Assembly (NCBI GenBank): GCA_018992565.1
Contig: JACVGW010000017.1
Location: 1 to 32,369, forward strand
DNA length: 32,369 bases
Reading direction: 5' to 3'
Source of the DNA: Theionarchaea archaeon
GTDB lineage: Archaea > Methanobacteriota_B > Thermococci > Methanofastidiosales > SZ-28-30
Shown: one piece after another, positions 1 through 8,438 of the stretch
Layout of the letters: the number at the start of each line of letters is the position of its first letter
Position numbering within the stretch: the first letter of the stretch is position 1
The notes under the pieces: model-generated
Seen by the model: the letters and a program-made list of their open reading frames with translations, nothing else
Told to the model about the DNA's origin: nothing
The model's database searches: none
Made by a program: the position numbers and the translations under genes

Positions 1-1
1 G

Positions 2-901
2 TGCCCACGCAGCTTCTTTGACGTTAATGTACTCTCCCAGGATAAGTATACAACCCAGGGAGATCCCCAGGTAGGGTTCTACCAGAAAGCATACACTGCC
101 CGAACCAAGAATGAGGCCATCCAGCACATGTCCCAGGACGGAGGAATTGTCACTGATCTCCTGTGTTACGTACTGGAAAAGGATATTGTGGATGCAGCTG
201 TCGTGTCAATTTCTCAGAGTGGGTGGAACACCCTTCCTGCAGTGGTTACCACTCCTGAAGAAGTCCTCAGAGCAGCAGGTACCAAGTATACGGTGGTACC
301 CAATCTCACAGGAATAAAAGAGGCCGTGGATAGAGGATTTGAGCGCATTGCTTTTGTAGGAGTACCCTGCCAGATCCAGGGCGTTGCCAAGACCGATGCG
401 TACCCCTTTGGAGATAGATACTACCACTCAAAGATTGCCCTGGCTATCAGCATCTTCTGCATGGAGAATTTCCTGTTTGGAAACCTCCGTTCCATTGTAG
501 AAGGGAAGACAGAGGTCCCCCTGGACTCTGTCAACAAGATGGGGATCAGTAAGGGGCGATTCTGGGTGAGATCTATAGATGGAAACAGGTATAGGACTCC
601 TGTCAAGTCCATTGAATCCTATGCCCAGAAAAGCTGTTCCTTCTGCCTGGATTTCTGTGGGGAGCTCAGTGATATCTCTGTGGGAAGTGTGGGAAGTTCT
701 GACGGGTTCAGTTCAATCTTTGTCAGGTCTACCAAAGGCCTGGAAATATTCAATGGGTTCAAGAACCGCATAGAATGTGAAGAACTCTCAGAAGAGGGAT
801 TGAAGGCCATCCAGGACCTGGCCAATATTAAGAAGTCGAAAAATGCAAAGCACATTCAAGAAAGAAAGGATAAGAAAGAGAGAGTTACCTGTTGTTTTTA
901 G
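2..901 (+). CDS. FrhB-family F420 hydrogenase/dehydrogenase beta subunit, 5' truncated
   Basis: The reading frame is open from the window edge, so only the last 299 residues are visible. The first residues, CPRSFFD, look like the end of a ferredoxin [4Fe-4S] motif. Then come the family's N-terminal block (SQDGGIVTDLLCYVLEK) and C-terminal block (IAFVGVPCQIQGV, and SVGSVGSSDG near the end). Members of this family pass electrons between coenzyme F420 and iron-sulfur or flavin partners in the cytoplasm. It is a paralogue of the complete gene at 12026-13228, with the same block order. Its last 17 nt overlap the convergent AIM24 gene. The actual electron partner cannot be read from here. Confidence 0.85.
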   Translation, partial: CPRSFFDVNVLSQDKYTTQGDPQVGFYQKAYTARTKNEAIQHMSQDGGIVTDLLCYVLEKDIVDAAVVSISQSGWNTLPAVVTTPEEVLRAAGTKYTVVPNLTGIKEAVDRGFERIAFVGVPCQIQGVAKTDAYPFGDRYYHSKIALAISIFCMENFLFGNLRSIVEGKTEVPLDSVNKMGISKGRFWVRSIDGNRYRTPVKSIESYAQKSCSFCLDFCGELSDISVGSVGSSDGFSSIFVRSTKGLEIFNGFKNRIECEELSEEGLKAIQDLANIKKSKNAKHIQERKDKKERVTCCF

Positions 902-1655
902 GCAATTTCGGTATCAGCCAGGAAAGGAATGAATCTTCGCTTCTGGTTTGCATATAGATTTTCCCAGGCCCCTGGAATTCTGCTACCAACCCTTCTCCAC
1001 TGAATAATGTGGATTTCAATCCTCCAACGCGCCTGACATCCCACTGGACATTACTGTCAAAGGCCACAATATGCCCCGTATCCACCACGAGACGTTCCCC
1101 TGTGTTCAAGTTCACTTCATGCAGTGCCCCATATGCGGACATGAACAGGTACCCGGTACCTTCCAGTTTCAGCAAGAATAACCCTTCTCTGGCAAAAAAG
1201 GTCTTTGTACCGCCAAATTTAGTATCAATGGTCAGTTGAGGATCTGAAGCCATGTAGCACCCGGAAGTGACAAAGACTGTCTCTGACCTGAGTTCCCGGT
1301 AAATAACATCGCCAGATAACGTGGGGGCCAGCCCAATAATTCCCGGTCCACCTGTTGCAGTATAGGTGTTCATGAAAAAGCTCTCTCCACCAAGCATAGA
1401 CCGTTTCAGAGCACCAAGAACGCCTCCTTTTGCCTCTGTCAATAACTGGAGAGTGGAAGACATGTACACCATGGCTCCACCTTCTGCTGTAATACTCTGT
1501 CCAGATTTCAAGTGCACCTCGGCAAGAGAATAGCTCGGCCTGTACAGTATCTCGTAGTCCACCATCCCGGAAGACTCTATTCTAAAAGAAGCGCCGCAGC
1601 TCGCACAAAAGAGACTCCCTTCTGGATTTTCAGCACCACACTGTTTGCAATACAT
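885..1655 (-). CDS. AIM24/TIGR00266-family protein with N-terminal zinc ribbon
   Basis: A 256-residue protein. A zinc ribbon opens it (Cys3, Cys6, Cys17, Cys20). A beta-rich AIM24-like domain from about residue 33 follows, with typical glycine-rich strands (ITAEGGAMVYMSS, TATGGPGIIGLAP, YLFMSAYGALHEV). The biochemical role of this family in prokaryotes is not established, so no function is proposed. No signal peptide or membrane segment is seen. The start is supported by a TATA-like box about 25 nt upstream, which would make the mRNA leaderless. The 3' end overlaps the convergent FrhB-family gene by 17 nt. Confidence 0.8.
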   Translation of the reverse strand: MYCKQCGAENPEGSLFCASCGASFRIESSGMVDYEILYRPSYSLAEVHLKSGQSITAEGGAMVYMSSTLQLLTEAKGGVLGALKRSMLGGESFFMNTYTATGGPGIIGLAPTLSGDVIYRELRSETVFVTSGCYMASDPQLTIDTKFGGTKTFFAREGLFLLKLEGTGYLFMSAYGALHEVNLNTGERLVVDTGHIVAFDSNVQWDVRRVGGLKSTLFSGEGLVAEFQGPGKIYMQTRSEDSFLSWLIPKLPKNNR

Positions 1656-1675
1656 AAAACGTAGCCTGTTACCAT

Positions 1676-1684
1676 CTATTTAAA
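1676..1684 (-). promoter_or_regulatory. TATA box for AIM24 gene
   Basis: TTTAAATAG on the minus strand is centred about 25 nt before the ATG at 1655, the spacing of a leaderless archaeal promoter. Confidence 0.55.
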
Positions 1685-1713
1685 CTAACCCATTCTGATG
1701 CGAGAAACAAAGA

Positions 1714-1722
1714 TTTATAAAA
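1714..1722 (+). promoter_or_regulatory. TATA box for valS
   Basis: TTTATAAAA is centred about 51 nt before the valS ATG, which leaves a leader of roughly 25 nt. That leader contains GGTGG at 1759-1763 as the ribosome site. Confidence 0.6.
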
Positions 1723-1768
1723 CGTTCTTCGCATAACAAAAAAGCCGCATAGGACGCGTGGTGGTACG

Positions 1769-4348
1769 ATGATGGATCAATACAACCCTCAAGAGATGGA
1801 ACCAAGAATCCAGAAATTCTGGGAAGACCAGGGAATATTCAGGTTTAAGAGAGACTCTGAAGCACCAGTTTATTCCATAGATACTCCCCCCCGTACCTTA
1901 TCAGGAACCATCCACATGGGACACGCCATGAGCTACTCCCAGATGGAGTTCATCGCCCGGTACAAGAGAATGCAGAAGTTCAATGTGTTCTTTCCCATGG
2001 GATTTGATGATAATGGACTGGCCACTGAACGGTACGTGGAACAGAAGCATAATGTCTCATCAAAAGAGATGTCCCGGGAGGAGTTCATCAACCTCTGTTT
2101 AAAAGAGACTGTTGTTGGTGGCATGTACTTCAGGGATGTGTGGACCTCATTGGGAATATCCTGTGACTGGACCACCCTGTACTCCACCATTGATGAACAC
2201 TGCAGACGAGTGGCACAGAGGAGTTTCATAGAGTTGTACCCCAGGGGGAAGCTGGAACGGAAAAAAGACCCCATAACCTGGTGTCCTCTGTGTGAAACTG
2301 CCATTGCCCAGGCAGAATTGGAAGACAAGACAGAAGAAACTTTTTTAACCACCATACGATTCGTGTGTGAGGGGACTGACCTTCCCATTGCCACCACAAG
2401 ACCTGAATTCCTGGCTGCCTGCGTTGCTGTTGTGGTGCATCCCGATGATCAACGGTATAAGACCCTTCCAGGAAAGAAGGCTACTGTCCCATTGTTTCAG
2501 CAGGACGTCCCTGTCATTGCTGATTCCAGGGTGGATATGCACTTTGGAACAGGTATTGTCATGATCTGCACCTTTGGGGATAAGACTGATGTAGAATGGT
2601 GGCGGGACTATCAACTGGATACCCGCGTCATGATCAATAATGATGGGACCTTGAATGAGACAGCTGGTACATATAAGGGGATGACCCTTGTGAAGGCCAG
2701 GAATCTCATTTTGAAGGAATTGAAAGAGAAGAACCTCATAGTGGCCCAGGAGAAAATTGAACACACCCTCAATGCTCATGAGAGGTGTCATACTCCTGTG
2801 GAGTTCATCATAGCAAACCAGTGGTTTGTCAGAGTCATGGACCTGAAAGATGAGCTCATCAAAAAAGGAGAACAAATCCAGTGGTTCCCTGAGTTTATGG
2901 GGAAAAGATATGAATCCTGGGTGGAAAATCTACGGTGGGACTGGTGCATCTCCAGACAGAGGTACTACGGGATACCTTTCCCTGTGTGGTACTGCAAGAA
3001 GTGTGGAAGAATCATGCTGGCTGAAGAAAAGGATCTCCCTGTAGATCCGGTGAATGATAATCCGCCTCACCCCTGTGAATGTGGATCTACAGACTTTGAA
3101 CCTGAAACAGACGTTCTGGATACCTGGTTCACCTCAGCACATACACCTCAGATCGCGGCCCGATGGTTAGAACCTGACTCAATGATGGATATATTATTCC
3201 CCATGAGTCTGCGCAGCCAGGCCCACGATATTATCAGAACCTGGGCATTTTACACCATTGTAAAAGCTTTTCTCCACCATAATAGTGTTCCCTGGTTTAA
3301 TGCCATGATTTCAGGACATGGGCTGGATGAACATGGAAAAGGAATGCATGCTTCAAGAGGGAATGTGGTTTTATGCATGGACATGGTGAAGAAACACTCT
3401 GCTGATGCTGTGAGGTGGTGGGCTGCAGAAGCCAAACTGGGTGAAGACCTCCTGTTCAAGGAAAAAGATGTGATCAAAGGATATAAACTCTGCGTAAAAT
3501 TATGGAATGCGTCCAAGTTGGTTTCTCTTCATCTTGATTCAAAGCCAGAACGAGTTGATCTGAGAGAGGTGGACAGGTGGCTTCTGGGAAGGCTGGATAC
3601 GCTCATGAAGGAAGCCACAGAACACCTGGACAACTACGAATACAGCAGGGCCAAGAATCTGTTAGAACAGTCCTTCTGGCATGAATTCTGTGATAATTAT
3701 CTGGAACTTGTCAAGTACCGGCTGTATGGCGAAACTGATAAGGGTGCTGTCTATACATTGTATTACTCCCTGCTCACCTATTTGAAATTGCTGTCACCGT
3801 ATGTGGCCCACATTACAGAGGAAATCTACCAGAATGTGTACCGGCAGTGGGAAAAAGAAGTGAGCATCCACGTGTCTTCATGGCCCACGCCTTTTGAAAT
3901 CCCTGAAAGTGAAGAGGGGCAGACTCTTGTAGATGTCATTGCTGCTCTACGCAGGTGGAAATCAGACATGGGGATGCCTTTGAATAAAGAGGTATCAAGA
4001 GTGAAGCTGTATACACGTGCCCGCATCGAGGATGTGGAGGACATTAAGGGTGCCATGAATGTAGGGGCCGTTGAGATTACCAGTGACCCTCCCACCTGGA
4101 AAGAAAAGGTTGTAAAGGTCACTCCTGACTACAGTATTATTGGTCCGAAATTCGGAAAGGATACTGGCAACGTGGCTGCCCTCCTGGAGAAATATGCAGG
4201 AGACCTGGAACAGACCCCCCAACTGGAGAAAGATGGATTCCAATTGAAACGAGAGTACATTGTATCAATTCAAAAGGAATTCTATGTAGGAGAGAGGCGG
4301 GTTGAAGTGCTTTCTGCAGGTGATGTTGTCATTGAAATCGAGGTTTAA
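1769..4348 (+). CDS. valS: valyl-tRNA synthetase
   Basis: An 859-residue class I aminoacyl-tRNA synthetase that charges tRNA-Val. HMGH at residues 49-52 is the HIGH motif. The ValRS-type region DPITWCPLCETAIAQAELED and a second cysteine group (CKKCGR and CECGS) form zinc knuckles. The editing domain lies between about residues 190 and 340, and a helical anticodon-binding domain follows the catalytic core. The place of the KMSKS loop is taken by GMHASRGN (about residues 525-532), so the usual lysines are missing. A GGTGG ribosome site precedes a double ATG, so residue 2 is an equally possible start. The next gene begins directly after the stop codon. Confidence 0.93.
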   Translation: MMDQYNPQEMEPRIQKFWEDQGIFRFKRDSEAPVYSIDTPPRTLSGTIHMGHAMSYSQMEFIARYKRMQKFNVFFPMGFDDNGLATERYVEQKHNVSSKEMSREEFINLCLKETVVGGMYFRDVWTSLGISCDWTTLYSTIDEHCRRVAQRSFIELYPRGKLERKKDPITWCPLCETAIAQAELEDKTEETFLTTIRFVCEGTDLPIATTRPEFLAACVAVVVHPDDQRYKTLPGKKATVPLFQQDVPVIADSRVDMHFGTGIVMICTFGDKTDVEWWRDYQLDTRVMINNDGTLNETAGTYKGMTLVKARNLILKELKEKNLIVAQEKIEHTLNAHERCHTPVEFIIANQWFVRVMDLKDELIKKGEQIQWFPEFMGKRYESWVENLRWDWCISRQRYYGIPFPVWYCKKCGRIMLAEEKDLPVDPVNDNPPHPCECGSTDFEPETDVLDTWFTSAHTPQIAARWLEPDSMMDILFPMSLRSQAHDIIRTWAFYTIVKAFLHHNSVPWFNAMISGHGLDEHGKGMHASRGNVVLCMDMVKKHSADAVRWWAAEAKLGEDLLFKEKDVIKGYKLCVKLWNASKLVSLHLDSKPERVDLREVDRWLLGRLDTLMKEATEHLDNYEYSRAKNLLEQSFWHEFCDNYLELVKYRLYGETDKGAVYTLYYSLLTYLKLLSPYVAHITEEIYQNVYRQWEKEVSIHVSSWPTPFEIPESEEGQTLVDVIAALRRWKSDMGMPLNKEVSRVKLYTRARIEDVEDIKGAMNVGAVEITSDPPTWKEKVVKVTPDYSIIGPKFGKDTGNVAALLEKYAGDLEQTPQLEKDGFQLKREYIVSIQKEFYVGERRVEVLSAGDVVIEIEV

Positions 4349-5335
4349 ATGAAGGCTGCTGTCTATTACGGGGTCGATACTTTCAAAGTTGAGGAAGTAC
4401 CCCTGCCCAGAATTGGCGAGTATGAAGTCCTGGTGAGAGTCAGGGCATGTGGGGTGTGTGGCACTGATGTCCATAAAGCGATGCACCAGACAGTAAAGGC
4501 AGGAACTGTCTTAGGCCATGAAGTGGCCGGGGATATCATTGAAGTTGGCAAAAAGGTCACGAAATTTAAGATAGGTGAAAAAGTAGTTGTTCCTCATCAT
4601 ACACCCTGTTTTGCCTGCTCTTATTGTCACCATGGTCACCACACTCTGTGTGACCAGTACACAAAAACGAATATTGATCCTGGTGGATTTTCTGAGGTTA
4701 TCAGGGTCCCCCAGCCCAACGTGGAAAGAGCCATGCTGTCTTTTGATCATGTAGACTATGAGGAAGCTGCTTTTGTAGAACCACTAGCCTGCTGCATCCA
4801 TGCCTGGGAGAGACTCGAGGTATTCCCTGGAGATACTGTGTTGATTGTGGGAGCAGGGCCCATTGGGCTTCTCCATATGGAGCTTGCGAAAATACATCAG
4901 ACAGAGGCAATGGTGGCAGATATCAAGGAAGCCAGGTTACAGCAGGTAGAAAAAATGGGAGGTATCCCTGTTCAAGCAAGTGAGATGAAGGGAGTACAGG
5001 CTGACATTGTTATTGTGGCTGCTGGGAACAAGAACGCATATGAACTGGCCCTGTCCAGTGTGAAAAGGGGTGGCCAGATCAGTTTTTTTGCAGAGTGCCC
5101 TCCTGACTCGCATATTGCAGTGGATCCAAATATGATATATGGAAAAGAACTCACCCTCACAGGGAGTTATTCCTCCACTCCGCGTGGTCACTGGAAAGCC
5201 TTAACCCTCATCCGGGGCAGGAACCTGAATGTAACCCAGCTCATCTCCCACAGGTTTGGGCTGGAAGACCTGGGAAAAGCCATTGGAATGGCTTCCAAAG
5301 CTGATGACTGCTTGAAGATGATGATAAAGCCGTGA
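4349..5335 (+). CDS. zinc-dependent alcohol/polyol dehydrogenase (MDR family), copy 1
   Basis: A 328-residue medium-chain dehydrogenase that should oxidise an alcohol or polyol with NAD(P). Catalytic zinc ligands are visible as Cys37, the GHE motif (His57-Glu58) and Glu144 in VEPLACC. Four cysteines for structural zinc are at 87, 90, 93 and 101. The nucleotide-binding glycine motif GAGPIG is at 168-173. Its ATG abuts the valS stop, with GAGG in the end of valS as a possible ribosome site, so it is probably co-transcribed with valS. The adjacent gene is a paralogue, separated by 4 nt. Sorbitol- or threonine-dehydrogenase-like activity is possible, but the sequence alone does not fix the substrate. 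Confidence 0.88.
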   Translation: MKAAVYYGVDTFKVEEVPLPRIGEYEVLVRVRACGVCGTDVHKAMHQTVKAGTVLGHEVAGDIIEVGKKVTKFKIGEKVVVPHHTPCFACSYCHHGHHTLCDQYTKTNIDPGGFSEVIRVPQPNVERAMLSFDHVDYEEAAFVEPLACCIHAWERLEVFPGDTVLIVGAGPIGLLHMELAKIHQTEAMVADIKEARLQQVEKMGGIPVQASEMKGVQADIVIVAAGNKNAYELALSSVKRGGQISFFAECPPDSHIAVDPNMIYGKELTLTGSYSSTPRGHWKALTLIRGRNLNVTQLISHRFGLEDLGKAIGMASKADDCLKMMIKP

Positions 5336-5339
5336 TAGT

Positions 5340-6362
5340 ATGAAAGTCGCCATGTTTTATGGGCCTGGAGATGTCAGGCTGGAAGAGAAGGACATACCTG
5401 AGATTAAGGACACTGAAGTCCTGGTAAGAATACGAGCTGCCCTAACATGTGGAACTGATGTCAAGACGTACCGCAGAGGACATAGACTACTGCCTCCCCC
5501 CTCACCCTTTGGACATGAGTATGCTGGAGATGTTGTTGCAGTAGGGAAAATGGTGGAAAAAGTCACGGAAGGAACGCGGGTAGTTGCTGCCAATTCTGCA
5601 CCCTGCGGACACTGCTTCTACTGCAAGAGGGGGAGGGAAAGTCTGTGCGAAAACCTCTTTTTTGTGTGGGGAGCTTTTTCCGAGTACATTGTGGTTCCAG
5701 AGAGAATTGTGAAGAAGAATCTCCTGACTGTTCCCGATCACGTTACCTATGAGGAAGCTGCCCTGACAGAACCTCTGGCCTGTGTCATCCATGGTGTAGA
5801 AGAATCCGCTATTTGTATGGGAGATACAGTGGTTATTAATGGTGCAGGTCCAATCGGACTGTTTTTCACCGCACTGGTAAAACAGAAAGGTGCGCGGGTA
5901 ATCCAGACCGATCTGGTGGATGAAAGGCTTTCTGTGGCAGAAACCCTGGGTGCTGATCATATCATTAATGCCCAAGAAGGAGAAGACGCCACCATTAAGA
6001 AGGTGAAAGCACTTACTGAGGGAAGAGGAGCAGATATTGCCATCGAAGCTGTTGGGTATCCAAAAATCTGGGAAACTACCATCAAGATGACCAGAAAGGG
6101 GGGGACTGCCACGCTATTCGGCGGATGTGAAAAAAACACTGCCATTACAGTGGATACATCATTGCTGCATTACAGTGAGATAACAATGAAAGGTGTTTTC
6201 CATCACACTCCCCAGTACATCAGAACAGCTCTCAACCTGATATCGTGGGGAGCCATAGACACAAAGACGTTTATCACCGAGAAAATGCCTCTGTCCCGCA
6301 TTGATGAAGCGTTGCAGAAAGTACTGGCCCAGAAAGGGGTAAAAATTGCACTGATTCCCTGA
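5340..6362 (+). CDS. zinc-dependent alcohol/polyol dehydrogenase (MDR family), copy 2
   Basis: A 340-residue paralogue of the preceding gene, with the same marks at matching positions: Cys37, His59-Glu60 in FGHEYAG, structural cysteines 89, 92, 95 and 103, Glu144 in TEPLACV, and GAGPIG at 168-173. The region GADHIINAQEGEDATIKKV is typical of sorbitol and threonine dehydrogenases. The 4-nt gap to the upstream gene indicates an operon. A tandem pair of this kind could act on successive steps, or form a heteromeric enzyme, of a sugar alcohol or cyclitol pathway. That is inference, and the substrate is unknown. Confidence 0.88.
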   Translation: MKVAMFYGPGDVRLEEKDIPEIKDTEVLVRIRAALTCGTDVKTYRRGHRLLPPPSPFGHEYAGDVVAVGKMVEKVTEGTRVVAANSAPCGHCFYCKRGRESLCENLFFVWGAFSEYIVVPERIVKKNLLTVPDHVTYEEAALTEPLACVIHGVEESAICMGDTVVINGAGPIGLFFTALVKQKGARVIQTDLVDERLSVAETLGADHIINAQEGEDATIKKVKALTEGRGADIAIEAVGYPKIWETTIKMTRKGGTATLFGGCEKNTAITVDTSLLHYSEITMKGVFHHTPQYIRTALNLISWGAIDTKTFITEKMPLSRIDEALQKVLAQKGVKIALIP

Positions 6363-6391
6363 GAAATCTACAATAAGAAAATTGATTTCTC
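6361..6391 (+). other. small inverted repeat after the dehydrogenase pair
   Basis: An 8-bp perfect inverted repeat (GAGAAATC / GATTTCTC at 6361-6368 and 6384-6391) with a 15-nt AT-rich loop spans the stop codon. It could mark the 3' end of the transcript. The rest of the roughly 300-bp gap up to 6665 holds only the promoter of the next gene. Confidence 0.35.
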
Positions 6392-6623
6392 GCCTCCATG
6401 ATCAAAAGTGGCCATCTTCTTGGTCTAGCTATAATTACCACAACCGTCGCGGGCTACAGAAGTCTGATACAGAGCCATTGACGACAAACAGAAAAGAGGC
6501 AGGAACACCAATCTACAAGATATGCAACCTATCTTCTGATCTGGAAGTTGAAATGACTCAAAAAAGGAAAATGAATGTAAGATCGCGAGAAACGGCAAAA
6601 CCGCTCAATGAATCAACCAAACA

Positions 6624-6631
6624 TTTATATT
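6624..6631 (+). promoter_or_regulatory. TATA box for UPF0173 gene
   Basis: TTTATATT lies about 38 nt before the ATG at 6665. The ribosome site AGGTG (6655-6659) is placed five bases before the start. Confidence 0.55.
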
Positions 6632-6664
6632 CTCTGAAGAATCTCCGCTCGAGAAGGTGCTGTC

Positions 6665-7270
6665 ATGAATATAACCTATCTGAGCCATGCCTGTTTTGAG
6701 CTCAAGAATACCAAGACTATCCTCATTGATCCATTCTTTAAAGATAATCCAAATGCTCCTTCATACTCCGGAACCCCTGACCTGGTTCTGGTAACCCATG
6801 AACATTATGATCATAGTGATGCAGAAGGGTTTGACACAGTAGTAGTATGTCCTGAACCCTGCAGAAAGAAGTTCAAGAATCCCGTGACCATGAAAATCGG
6901 GGACAGGAACCCAGTGGAAGGTATCCCTCTTGAAATGGTGGAAGCCTCCCATCATCAGTCCTCCTGTCCCACTGGATTTATTATCAAGATGGAAGGAAAC
7001 TGCATCTACCATATGGGTGACACCTACCTGGATGGAGTCAGCTCTCACGGTACTATAGATATTCTCTTCATCCCCATTGGCGGGCACTACACCATGAACA
7101 TTGAAGAAGCTCTCAAGGCCCTGGACATCGTCAAGCCAATGCTGGCAATACCAATGCACTACAATACCTTCCCCCAGATCAAAGCAGATCCCCACGCATT
7201 CAAGAAAAAGGCAGAGGAAAAAGGATTTTCAGTGAAGGTGTTCAAGATTGGCGAGAGAGCTCAGTTCTAA
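6665..7270 (+). CDS. UPF0173-type metal-dependent hydrolase (metallo-beta-lactamase fold)
   Basis: A 201-residue cytoplasmic metallo-beta-lactamase-fold protein. Metal ligands are seen in THEHYDHSD (the HxHxDH motif), HHQS, HMGDT and IPMHYNTFP. Length and motif order match UPF0173/UlaG-like hydrolases, whose substrates are generally unknown. The first residues, MNITYLSHACFEL, are the usual family start. A TATA box and GGTG ribosome site precede it. The following MFS gene begins inside its 3' end (23-nt overlap), so the two are probably co-expressed. Confidence 0.87.
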   Translation: MNITYLSHACFELKNTKTILIDPFFKDNPNAPSYSGTPDLVLVTHEHYDHSDAEGFDTVVVCPEPCRKKFKNPVTMKIGDRNPVEGIPLEMVEASHHQSSCPTGFIIKMEGNCIYHMGDTYLDGVSSHGTIDILFIPIGGHYTMNIEEALKALDIVKPMLAIPMHYNTFPQIKADPHAFKKKAEEKGFSVKVFKIGERAQF

Positions 7271-8438
7271 TACAACCCGCATACTCTATGGAGGCATAAT
7301 TGCCCTGGGGTTGGCACATTTTCTGACTCATTTCTTAGAATTTGCCCTTCCTGCGGTTTATCCGTTGATACGAGAAGAATTCTCCCTAACATATTCGGAT
7401 GTGGGAGTGATTTCAAGCAGTGTTGTCATTACCCTCTTCATCTTTCAAACACCTATAGGACACGTATCAGATAGAAAAGGAAGAAAATATATCCTGATAG
7501 CATTCCTGTCCCTGCTCATTTGTTCTACCTTTCTGACAGCCCTTTCACATTCGTATATGTATTTGTTGCTGTTCCAGGTTCTGGTAGGGGTGGGTGCCAG
7601 TGCCTTCCACTCAGCAGGGATGGCCATGGCCTCAGATATTGCCCCCCACAGGAAAATGGGAAGGTACATGGCAGTCCAGGGGTTTGGAGGGACTTTTGGA
7701 GTTGCACTAGTCCCGCTGATTGTGAGTCTCCTGGGTAGCATTCTGGGATGGAGATACGCAATCCAGGGTGTCGCACTCCTGGGAGTACCCGTTCTGCTGT
7801 GCATATTTAAATTGCTTCAGGATACAGGAAGAGCGGTAGATTCTGAAGAGAAAGATCGTGTAATTCTCTCCAAAAAAGTCATAGTGCTCGTACTGCTTGG
7901 GTTTGTCCTGCAGGGATTCGTTTTCAGAGGTATTGTCTCTTTCTTTCCCACATATCTGGTGGACGTCTACGGGAGTTCTCTCAAGCTGGCGGGTTCATTG
8001 ACATTTCTACTCTTCCTCGGAGGAGCCTTCGCAGAGCTCGTGGGGGGCGAATTGTCTGATAGAACAGAAAAGCTCAATGTAGTAATCTTCTCTTATGGTG
8101 TCAGATGCGCCCTTCTCTATCTCATAAATACACTGGGTAATCCTCACCTTCTGGTGATTCTTGTGATAGGATTCGGGTTCTTTCAGGGGATGTCCACGCC
8201 TGCTGTGGCCTCTCTCATCAGAGATATGAGCCCTTCCGGTTCTGCAGGGAAATCATATGGAGCAGTATTCAGCATTGCCACGCTGACTGGATTCTTCTCC
8301 CCCCTTATCGTGGGATATGTGGGTGATCTGTACAGTCTGCGAGTCTCATTCTATATCTTGACCCTTGCCTTGCTGTGCGCCTTTACGTTCGTGGTGATAG
8401 CCAGGTACTTCAGGTTCAAAGAGACGCACTCTGCATGA
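7248..8438 (+). CDS. MFS transporter
   Basis: A 396-residue membrane protein with about twelve hydrophobic segments and the major facilitator loop motif GHVSDRKGRK between segments 2 and 3. A related GGELSDRTEK lies in the second half. It should move a small solute, or export a drug-like compound, using an ion gradient. The substrate is not evident. The start is a TTG inside the preceding gene, with GGTG seven bases upstream. The stop TGA is immediately followed by the stop codon of the convergent nucleotidyltransferase gene, with no bases between. Confidence 0.88.
   Translation: MARELSSNTTRILYGGIIALGLAHFLTHFLEFALPAVYPLIREEFSLTYSDVGVISSSVVITLFIFQTPIGHVSDRKGRKYILIAFLSLLICSTFLTALSHSYMYLLLFQVLVGVGASAFHSAGMAMASDIAPHRKMGRYMAVQGFGGTFGVALVPLIVSLLGSILGWRYAIQGVALLGVPVLLCIFKLLQDTGRAVDSEEKDRVILSKKVIVLVLLGFVLQGFVFRGIVSFFPTYLVDVYGSSLKLAGSLTFLLFLGGAFAELVGGELSDRTEKLNVVIFSYGVRCALLYLINTLGNPHLLVILVIGFGFFQGMSTPAVASLIRDMSPSGSAGKSYGAVFSIATLTGFFSPLIVGYVGDLYSLRVSFYILTLALLCAFTFVVIARYFRFKETHSA

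Noticed and set aside
6382-6699. 105-codon plus-strand frame between the dehydrogenases and the UPF0173 gene
   Set aside because: Residue make-up looks random, no ribosome site or TATA box at its start, and it runs over the promoter and start of a well-supported gene.
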